Assembly (NCBI GenBank): GCA_015852425.1
Contig: JAAAIG010000976.1
Coordinates: 1-13,396 of the forward strand
Direction of reading: 5' to 3'
DNA from: Gryganskiella cystojenkinii
Lineage: Eukaryota; Mortierellomycota; Mortierellomycetes; Mortierellales; Mortierellaceae
DNA: 13,396 nt
Both the position numbers and the translations under genes were made by a program. This document shows, in pieces, positions 1 through 6,753 of this stretch. Each line of letters starts with the position of its first letter. The first letter of the stretch is position 1. The notes beneath the pieces were generated by a model, which saw nothing but the letters and a program-made list of their open reading frames with translations, searched no databases and had not been told where the DNA came from.

Positions 1-97
1 CGCGGGATTTTTTCTTAGTGAAAATTCAAATGATAGGCAAACATTCACTGTAACGCGTATTCACTCTAAGACCATTCACTGTAACGAGGTTTGACTG
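1..97. mobile_element. Terminal inverted repeat end of a pogo/Tigger-like DNA transposon (partial)
   Basis: Read on the minus strand from base 97 inward, the sequence begins CAGTCAAACCTCGTTACAGT. This closely resembles the CAG-CA-ACCTCGTT ends I recall for Tigger/pogo elements of the Tc1/mariner superfamily, which insert at TA. The next two plus-strand bases (98-99) are TA, as expected for a target-site duplication, and kelch coding sequence begins exactly there. The subterminal part repeats a 14-base unit at 42-55 and 73-86, with a degenerate copy between them. Only this end lies in the window, so transposase, element length and the opposite end cannot be seen. The match to Tigger ends is from memory; the TA junction and the repeats are read directly. 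Confidence 0.6.
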
Positions 98-1402
98 TAT
101 GGCGGCACTAAAGTGGTTATGTTTGGTGGATTAACCTCGAGCACAGGATCAACGAATTTGGATAAAGTTGTCGGTAAAATATACATCTTGGACGTCCCGA
201 CTATGTCGTGGACGCAGGGTACTGAAGCCGCGCCAGCAAACGCTCGACAAAGTATGGCCTGCACAGCGGCTGGAGACATGTTTGTGGTCTGGGGAGGTAA
301 ATTGGCTAAAATGATCAAGAAAAACTTATTCTGTTAGCTCTGATTGTTGTTACATGTTGTCGATTATTCCCCTCCTCCTTAGCAGCGATTTTTTTGCTTG
401 TAAATTTTTTTTCTAGGTTTACAGGTAGCTGGCACGCCTCTTGAAGGGCCACCTATCATTTATAATCTCAAGAGCAACCAGTGGACGACACAATTTAGTG
501 TAACGGTTCCTTCTGCAGGCACTACGACAAGCAAAGCAACCGGACCGACTATGCCCACTAATCCGACCAATCCGCCAGCAGGAGCGGGTGATCCCGGCAA
601 CTCATCGACCAAAGGAATAAGCGGGATTCTCATTGGAGTTATAGCCGCTGTAGTCGTTGTGCTAGCTGTCATTGGATTCTTGTTGTACAGGCGCTTTAAA
701 TCGCGCAATGAAAGGCAACAAAGCAACAGGGATGTTTCAATAGCGGACCTTGGAGGCGATCTCAATAACGGCAATCACGTGGTTGAGATTGTTCCAAAGC
801 AACTCCCTACTCCCCCTACTCTCCTTCAATCAACATTTCTTACGGAAAAACGCGTTGGTTCTCCCGAAGCAATGAACCCGTCGTCCCATGATGGAATATC
901 TCGAAACATGTCATCACCACAACAGCAACTTCACAATCCACAAAATCCACAACAACAACAGCATAATCCGCAACAGCAATCGTTTCAAATCGCAGAATAC
1001 CAACCGGATCAGGCTTTGAATCAGAACTACGGTCCGCACGCTCTGCTTGAACAAGAATTTTTACACCATCCTGAATCAACCACACAACATGCACGGGGAC
1101 CTCACCTGCCGCTCGATGTGAGAAGTCCACAACAGTGGCAGTTGCAGGAAGAGCCAACACCTCATCATATCGACAACATCAACAACTACCCGTTACATTT
1201 GGACCAGCAAAATGCACAGGTGATAGTGGCGGCGCATGATCCACGGTACGAGCTCTATCAAGAGGGAATCAGGCGACTTCAAGAAGAGCAGCGAGCACAG
1301 CAAGAGCGACTTCAATTGGAGCAACGAGAACAGCAGGAGCGACTTCAGCAAGAGCAACAGGCGCAGCTGGAGGCCTTATGGCGAGAGCAACTTCCCAAAT
1401 GA
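98..1402 (+). CDS. Kelch-repeat single-pass membrane protein, 5' part cut off by transposon end
   Basis: Two exons, 98-296 and 417-1402, give 394 residues after a 120-base intron (GTAA donor, TTCTAG acceptor). The spliced frame runs smoothly from VVWG into GLQVAGTPLEG. Residues 1-110 are the end of a beta-propeller with kelch features: KVVMFGG (5-11), a following strand ending DVPTMSW, MFVVWGG, and a last blade with YNLKSNQW. A Pro/Thr/Gly linker follows, then one membrane helix (about 134-156), the stop-transfer YRRFKSR, a long Q/H/P-rich cytoplasmic tail and a C-terminal Q/E/R coiled coil (about 345-394) made of EQ-ERLQ repeats. AATAAA lies 23 bases after the stop. The reading frame cannot extend upstream: TGA at 92-94 is in frame inside the transposon end. 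The propeller N-terminus and signal peptide must lie on the far side of the element, or the allele is dead. Likely a surface adhesion or sensing protein (inference). Confidence 0.75.
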
Positions 1403-1424
1403 ACAGGATATTTACGGGGCCTCA

Positions 1425-1430
1425 AATAAA
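1425..1430 (+). promoter_or_regulatory. Polyadenylation signal of the kelch gene
   Basis: A perfect AATAAA lies 23 bases after the TGA of the kelch gene and is followed by an A-rich stretch, a sensible place for a fungal cleavage signal. Its survival suggests that the 3' half of this gene is not old debris. Confidence 0.45.
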
Positions 1431-1623
1431 AAATATAAACAAACACAAAAAATCGAGTAGATGGAGGAAGGCACCTCAAGACCGAAGAGTAGCGACTTGA
1501 ACCTCGTCTTCTTTACTCAGTTATGCTACGAGTTTAGAAAGGCCGTTCTTGAGGCTCATAATCTTGGTCACAGCGCCACGCCCCCACTCTCCTCCTGTTG
1601 TGCTCCAATAAGATCAGGACTAA

Positions 1624-1896
1624 GGCGGTGAGCCCGGACGAAGCGCGGATGCCATCACAATAGGAGAAGATGTTGGCTTTCTCGAAGCTGTGAATGAACT
1701 CAAGAACCATAACAAGGCTAAGATCCCTGGCACGTTCGACGGTGTAGATGCCAAGGAACTCGCCCTCTGGCGCGTCTCGATTTTGGATGCAGACATCTTT
1801 CGAAAACCGTGTCTCCTTCAGCGATATATCCCACAGTTTCGATGTTTCTCGTCTCTGGCGAACAATGTTCGGTATTCTCAGAAATACGCTCGGTAA
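1624..1896 (+). pseudogene. Crinkler (CRN) N-terminal domain fragment without start codon
   Basis: The + frame open from just after TAA at 1621-1623 to TAA at 1894-1896 reads GGEPGRSADAITIGEDVG, then a segment with VNELKNHNKAKIPGTFDGVD and ELALWRVSI. Crinkler N-domains (ubiquitin-like, found in oomycete effectors and in many Mucoromycota) have the same order: a DGE motif, a hydrophobic stretch, LKxxIKxxxxxxF, then DAxxLxLWxVSI. The DGE motif is altered to GGE, the preceding LFCLV-like strand is not in frame, there is no in-frame ATG, and after LWRVSI the sequence loses family resemblance, so a frameshift is likely. No effector C-terminal domain is visible. I read this as a decayed or truncated copy. 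An antisense ORF covers the same bases but shows no family resemblance. Confidence 0.5.
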
Positions 1897-2136
1897 AGAC
1901 ATTTCTGTAGGTGTGAAATCGGTTTTCGATTGGTTGTGTTTTTCTTTTTTTTTTTCATCTTGTTCGTACCCACTACTCTTTTCTCTCTGTACTCTCTTTT
2001 CATCGCTCCTCTCTTCGTTTAATCCCCTTGCCGCCAAGTCTCCGCTGTATTTCCGGTAAGTTACTTCGAGAAAATCCATGTCTATCGAAGACTGTGACGA
2101 AGAGTGGTTATAGCTTCTTTTTTTTTGCTATTTTAG

Positions 2137-2625
2137 TGTGTGGTTTTCTCTGAGACGATCGACATCCAGGTTCAAGATTTGGATCTGAACGTTATGGGTG
2201 TTGTCGAGACGCCGGAAGGCGGACGCGTAATGATTTGTCTTTCAAAGGCAACCGGTACGGTCCCGATCGCTGCTGCGCAAGTTAAGCCTCGACCTACGAG
2301 TTTACCTTCTCTCACCGAGTTCCTTTCTCGCAACTTGGCTGATGGAGCAACCCAAGTTGGAGACGACTATGCGATATCAGGCACATTGTCGGTTACCGCG
2401 AATGCAGATGCAGGTGGAATGCTTACTATGGTCAACACCCTAGTTTGGGATGCCATTCTCTATTTGTTTCATCAGGAACACCTTTTTCACAATGTTCACA
2501 GCATACCTTCAGCACCTTCTCGTGTATCCACACATTTCTTTTATTCACCCTCCGGTTTCTCCAGATATTTTCTCAACAAATTATATTCCGAACATATTCA
2601 ACTGAGTATTTCTTGTTTTATCTAA
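2137..2625 (+). CDS. Unrecognised open reading segment, possible internal exon
   Basis: An open + frame follows a good intron-like segment (GTAAGT donor at 2056, TTTTAG acceptor ending at 2136, 81 bases). Translation starts CVVFSETIDIQVQDLDLN and continues with GGRVMICLSKATGTVPIAAA and a stretch containing SLPSLTEFLSRNLADGATQ. The composition up to about base 2440 looks coding; the rest to 2625 is rich in F, S and L and looks like intron or untranslated sequence. No upstream exon with an ATG joins in frame; the first in-frame ATG would give a protein starting MGVVETPEGG. I do not recognise the family. It could be a remnant of a gene whose 5' part has been lost, perhaps connected with the Crinkler fragment, but the frames do not join. 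Confidence 0.3.
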   Translation, partial: CVVFSETIDIQVQDLDLNVMGVVETPEGGRVMICLSKATGTVPIAAAQVKPRPTSLPSLTEFLSRNLADGATQVGDDYAISGTLSVTANADAGGMLTMVNTLVWDAILYLFHQEHLFHNVHSIPSAPSRVSTHFFYSPSGFSRYFLNKLYSEHIQLSISCFI

Positions 2626-2701
2626 ATAAATATCGAGGATAGGATTGCAGCCTCTTACTTACAAATAAAGTTAGTATTTGAAACACGTACGGACTAATCA
2701 G

Positions 2702-2815
2702 CAACTCATCCGGCGATTTCCAATGAAGGAGGAGAGAAAGAGCCAACATCGAAGGATCAAGAAGAGACGTCGCTATGAACGCTTGGCTGTGACAAATCAG
2801 TTAAAGCCTGAATAA
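2702..2815 (+). CDS. Possible short basic terminal exon
   Basis: After an acceptor-like ACTAATCAG (ending at 2701), the + frame is open for 37 codons to TAA at 2813-2815. It starts QLIRRFPMKEERKSQ and continues HRRIKKRRRYERLAVTNQLK. The Lys/Arg cluster resembles a nuclear-localisation or nucleic-acid-binding tail. AATAAA overlaps the stop codon. It could be the last exon of the segment starting at 2137: a weak donor GTATCC at 2524 has matching phase 0 and would leave a 178-base intron. It could equally be chance. An internal ATG at 2723 would give a free 30-residue peptide. Confidence 0.22.
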   Translation, partial: QLIRRFPMKEERKSQHRRIKKRRRYERLAVTNQLKPE

Positions 2816-3002
2816 AAATGCACAAGCGAGCAAAAAAAACTGCCCCATCTTGTGCTACCAACCCTCCTTAGTTCCTTCCAACCCTCCGTGTCACTTTCCA
2901 CACAAGGTTGCCTTTTTCTTCCACCTTTCTTCGCCATTTCTTACTACAATACTCTCATTTAAAATAGACAATGGAAGAGACCAATGAAAGAAAGAAGCAA
3001 AC

Positions 3003-3389
3003 ATGTCAAGTTCAAACAAAGGTAAAAAGCCCAAAATCAAAAACATGGGTCTCATGGATAAGGCTTTTTTACACGAAGTCGACCTGCAATTCAGCCCGAA
3101 GGCCCATGACAGGGCTCTAAAGCAGTGGAGTGGTGATGGATATCGATGGACACTAGAATATCGGCGGTCTTTTTACACACACGACACCTCAGGGTTCTAT
3201 CCGAAATGCTAATAAAGATTATACGGGGCGTTACTCAAGCACTATTGGGCCATTATCGATGCTTGGCTCAGTGACACGCCATCCATCGAAGAGGAGAATT
3301 GGGCTAGTGTAACTGTCCTATCGAATCTCATGGAGGGTCTTCTCTTCGAGTCTGAAGACATTGCATACATACTGCTCGAGCTTGATTGA
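3003..3389 (+). pseudogene. Small gene-like ORF broken by tandem in-frame stops, or with a 51-base intron
   Basis: From ATG 3003 the frame reads MSSSNKGKKPKIKNMG and on to GYRWTLEYRRSFYTHDTSG, and ends at TAA TAA (3210-3215). The same frame then reopens and stays coding-like to TGA at 3387, with RLYGALLKHYWAIIDAWLSD, TPSIEEENWASVTVLSN and GLLFESEDIAYILLELD. A pyrimidine-rich leader precedes the ATG (about 2840-2990), as expected for a real fungal promoter and 5' leader. Either the stops are disabling mutations, or bases 3167-3217 are an intron of exactly 51 bases joining LEYRR to LYGALLK in frame. The donor would be GTCTTT, which is poor, so I favour decay slightly. No known family is recognised. 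Confidence 0.35.
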
Positions 3390-3634
3390 ATCGGATCGAG
3401 TCCATTTGTTGACATGTCCCCTCTCTAACAGATCTTTGACATGGCCTTCGGAGGCTGTGGGTTCAGGAAAATGTAAAGATCAGCAAGATACTTCGGTACG
3501 CGGCGTAAACAGCAAACACACATAAGCGTACCAGTCAAAAAAGAGAGAGACAGGTAAGCTGTAGTCGTTATATTCCATACATATTTTTTTTAGCAAAATA
3601 ATACTATTCGCTTGCTCCCCTACATCGACAACCC

Positions 3635-4597
3635 TCACCCTCTCCAGTTGGGTCCCACCTGCCGAAAGAACATGGTATCGGCCACAAGACGATTGGACCC
3701 CAATGCGGGATCGATCGACGTGTAGAGTTTGTATCCCAGGGACTCGATATTCAAAAACATCTGGAGGATCGCCTGTCGGATCTGAACATAGTATTCCGTC
3801 GTCTCCCATGGGACGCCATTCAACTTGATCTGAATGACTCCTTCCCACATGCCTTGTTTTTGAATCCTATAACAGATGGGAGTATTATGGAGAAGAGAGA
3901 AAGTCGACACTTGAATGATCCATGGATAGAGAAAACCTACCAAGGGCCTGGCGAATTTAAAAAAAAAAAAAAATGCCAACAATTTTTGTCTTTACCCTTG
4001 CGGCCAATGCCTGGTAATGGCATGGGCAACCGGTTGAAGCATCGCCGGTGCATCCATGATCCTGATCAGATCAGAATCATCAAAACTAATGGCAAAGAAC
4101 TCGTCCACTCCAGTCATAGTTGGGAGCGTGGGCAACAACGGCGGGGGATTCACAGGCGATTCAAAATACAGCGTGGTCTCGGTCATCCCCGAAATGGAAA
4201 TATCCGTGTTTTTCAACAAGGTCCAGCGATTCCAGGCCATGCACCGTAGGATCATCATGATCAATCTTCGTGCCTGGACCACTTCCATATCGGGACCGAC
4301 GGTCGACCACGGGTTTGAGATGAGTTTGAACTCGTGTGCGTTCTTTTGATAGACCTGTTCGCGTTGGATGCCTTCCGACCAGACCTGGTTGATGATTGGG
4401 CGTAGTTGGACGGCGATCTCGAGTGGGGTGCCAATTAGACGTAAAATGTCTGTTTGGTTCAGAGTTATACAGCAGAAGCTGGTTGGGACAGGGGTCGGAA
4501 CAGGAGCTGCAAAGTTGGCGTTTGCTTGGCCGTACTGCATGTGAGGTGCCTGAGATGCATCCTCCAGTTTACCCATTGCTGATTTCTCTGGGTCCAT
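3635..4597 (-). CDS. Double-repeat domain protein, paralog A (277 aa)
   Basis: Exons 4597-3996 and 3866-3635 on the minus strand total 834 bases. The intron is 129 bases (GTAAAG donor, GTTATAG acceptor, phase 2). The start chosen is the ATG in GCCACCATGG, an ideal initiation context. A longer in-frame ATG 90 bases upstream lies in pyrimidine-rich leader sequence. After a Pro-rich N-terminus (1-40) the protein holds two copies of a roughly 105-residue domain, about 43-147 and 168-272. Shared marks are D-x-x-R-L/I-I/M, W-x-x-GIQ, FKL or IKL followed by PW, a helix with arginine, and a closing LYFE or MFFR strand. No signal peptide, membrane segment or obvious catalytic motif is seen. It is a tandem paralog of the gene at 4956-5928. 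I cannot name the domain; an intracellular protein, perhaps a binding module, is a guess. Confidence 0.85.
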
Positions 4598-4955
4598 GGT
4601 GGCAATTAACAATGAAGAGACGGCCAAAGAATGAGAATGTAATTGGAAAAAAGAAAGGAAAGGAAATTGGAATGTCTTTGGACACAAAGTGCATTACATG
4701 AGGGCAAGAAAAAAAAGGAACTCAAAAATAAGAATTTGTCGGGTCCTGGAACCAAAAACGTGCATGGACCTGTTCTGCACTGCCGCACTGTCCTGAGAGC
4801 TAAAATCGGATTACGTTCAAGGTAGGTTCGCACAAACGTGCAAAATTTTAGAGGTTTTCGACTGTTGTGTCCCTGATGTCAACAAAATAAAATTGCTCTT
4901 TATTTGTTTTCGTTCCATCGGCCCCCCCTCCCCCCAATTTTTTTGATTCGACTCC
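4598..4955 (-). promoter_or_regulatory. Spacer between the paralogs: 3' end of paralog B and promoter of paralog A
   Basis: These 358 bases separate the stop of the upstream paralog from the ATG of the downstream one. On the minus strand the part nearest paralog A is pyrimidine-rich (leader-like). AATAAA at 4904-4899 lies about 50 bases past the stop of paralog B and is a good poly(A) signal. No convincing gene is seen; the short ORFs on either strand have no coding character. The AATAAA indicates separate transcripts rather than one shared message. Confidence 0.45.
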
Positions 4956-5928
4956 TCATGACCAAGCGACGTCAATTCGTCGAAAGACCCACATATCCGA
5001 CCCATTGCTGCTCTGGACATCCACAGAGCCGTACAATTTGTAGCCCAGTGGACTGAGGTTGGCCAGGATCTGGAGCAGGAGCAATTTCCATTCGATTTCA
5101 TGGCTGCCTGTGTACATTGGAGTTCCTTTGACTTTGAATTGGATGGCATCGTAGAAGCGATCTTCCTTTGTTATTCTGCCATCCAGAAAAAAAAATATTA
5201 AAAAAAGAAGCGTGGGAGCTTAGAACGTAAAAAATAAAAAAAAAACTCGCACTCAACTAAACACTCAACCGTCAAAAAAAAAAAAAGGAGTGTCATTTCT
5301 TTTACCCTTTAGACCATCGTGTTTGAATGGCATGTCTGACCCAATCGACAGCAAGCATTGGCGCATCAATAACTCGGATGGTGTCTGGGTTGTGGAACGA
5401 GATGGCAAACATATCGACGGCAAAGTTCATCGGTGCATCCGGGTTCATCCCCGCGATTGGGTCCAACTCAAAGTACATCGTGTCCGCGTTCGGACCCAAG
5501 GTGACAACATCGATGCTGGCACAAAGCTTCCAGCCAATCTGAGCCATGGCCCTGATCATAGCCAGAACTAGTCGCCTGGATCTCACCGCATCTGCAATCA
5601 TACAGTGCCAGGGGCCTCCCTTCAGTTTGAATTCAAAAGAGATCTGATCAACGACTACTCGTTCTTTCTGGATGCCATCCTTCCAGTGCTGTTGGATGAC
5701 CTGTCGGATCATGGCCGTTCTGGCAGGATTCGTGTTGATGAGTCGAATGCGATCGGTATCGGCAAGAGCGATGGCATCCTTGGGACGGGTGAACTGTGGC
5801 AAGGGAGGTGGAGGAGCAGACTGAGATGGATAGTAGGGTGGTGGTAACTGAACTTGCTGTTGATTCTGTAGTGGTTGACCCTGTTGATGCAATTGACTTG
5901 CGCTGGGAGGGGGATTGTCTGCTGTCAT
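4956..5928 (-). CDS. Double-repeat domain protein, paralog B (280 aa)
   Basis: Exons 5928-5306 and 5175-4956 on the minus strand total 843 bases. The intron is 130 bases (GTAAAA donor, GGCAG acceptor, phase 2). A Q/P-rich, disordered-looking N-terminus (1-50: NPPPSASQLHQQGQPLQ and a PPYYPSQSAPPPPLP run) precedes two copies of the domain also seen in the neighbour, about 52-153 and 174-276. Matching marks are DRIRLI and DTIRVI, WKDGIQ and WSKGIT, FEFKLKGGPW and IQFKVKGTPM, GWKLCASID and GYKLYGSVD, MYFE and WVFR. The intron falls after W-x-K-G in repeat 2, the same codon position and phase as in the neighbour, so the genes arose by duplication after the intron was in place. No membrane segment or catalytic signature is visible; function unknown. 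A longer in-frame ATG 69 bases upstream is possible but looks like leader. Confidence 0.87.
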
Positions 5929-6753
5929 GAGAGTAATTGAATGAAAGACGACAGCGGAAAAGGGTGGGACATTCGTCAAGAGAGATGAGAGCAGCAAAAA
6001 GTGCCGAGAGAGTCGTTTGTGGGATCGGTCGCTGTGGCAGTGCTCGAAGGGTTAACCCAAAGGAAAGCCACGAACAAAGGAAAAGGAAGGGCCCCTTAAT
6101 TGAGTGTTTCTTATTGCTTCGCCCATCAAAACACGTGATATGTGACATCAGCGATTGTCACGTGTAGAGAGACATTTTTTTTTTCCGTGGTCACACTCCG
6201 TTTTCGGGGAGGTCCCATTAGTGAAAACGAGGATTAAGTGGACATCTCTCCTTACCTTCATTACATCTCTTTCCATTACATTGACATTGCCATCCCACAA
6301 CACCAACCTGTCTTCGACCTTAGATCCTTTCCATCCGCCTCCCTCGACCCGACATGATTGATCTAGACATCTTGTTTCATTTCTTAACATCCTTGCACAG
6401 TCATCCTTGACAGGACTGCTCCCTAATGGCAGCCATCCACAGCAGCACTGTGGCTGTATTATGATTCAATATGGCCCCTCTTTGTTATTGGGTACCTCCC
6501 TCTCATCCTGTATGAGACACGCACTCTTTCGGTAATCATTAGAGAGAGAAAAATATTTTTATCACCCTCTTCTTTTCTCCGCTCTCTTTTTTTCTCATCA
6601 TTTGACAGTCGACTTTGCAGCTCCATTTAAATCACCATTCCCACCTCAATTTACCACAGGTCCTTATTGATCCCCTCTTGTCCCTTCCCCCATCGACTAC
6701 CACTACTCCAATCTCTTCAACAAACCCCTCTAGAAACTGCTTTGCACCCACAC
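5929..6753. promoter_or_regulatory. Divergent intergenic promoter region
   Basis: These 825 bases lie between the divergently transcribed paralog B and the F-box gene. The side next to paralog B (5929-6120) is purine-rich on the plus strand, hence a CT-rich leader for the minus gene. The side next to the F-box gene (6540-6753) is CT- and CAC-rich on the plus strand. The middle carries an inverted ACACGTGA pair (6131-6165) and a short hairpin, CCACAG at 6437-6442 with CTGTGG at 6448-6453 and a 5-base loop. Short ORFs here have no coding signature. No clear TATA box was seen on either side. Confidence 0.5.
6131..6165. promoter_or_regulatory. Inverted pair of CACGTG (E-box-like) sites with nested dyad
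   Basis: ACACGTGA at 6131-6138 and its exact reverse complement TCACGTGT at 6158-6165 flank a second inverted pair, GTGACA at 6142-6147 and TGTCAC at 6156-6161. CACGTG is the core bound by bHLH factors such as Cbf1, Pho4 and the SREBP and USF groups in fungi. The site is about 200 bases upstream of the start of paralog B and about 600 bases before the F-box gene. The symmetry is read directly; the identity of any binding factor is inference. Confidence 0.45.

Noticed and set aside
840..1160. Minus-strand ORF of 106 codons opposite the kelch tail
   Set aside because: Complement of the Q-rich (CAA/CAG) tract, which naturally lacks stops on the other strand; V-rich low-complexity product.
1534..2079. 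Long minus-strand ORF (181 codons)
   Set aside because: It lies antisense to the Crinkler-like fragment, and the K/E-rich half is the complement of a CT-rich tract. No recognisable motif; the plus-strand reading matches a known domain order.
4008..4701. Plus-strand ORFs opposite paralog A
   Set aside because: Antisense readings of a well-supported gene with a family-conserved product.
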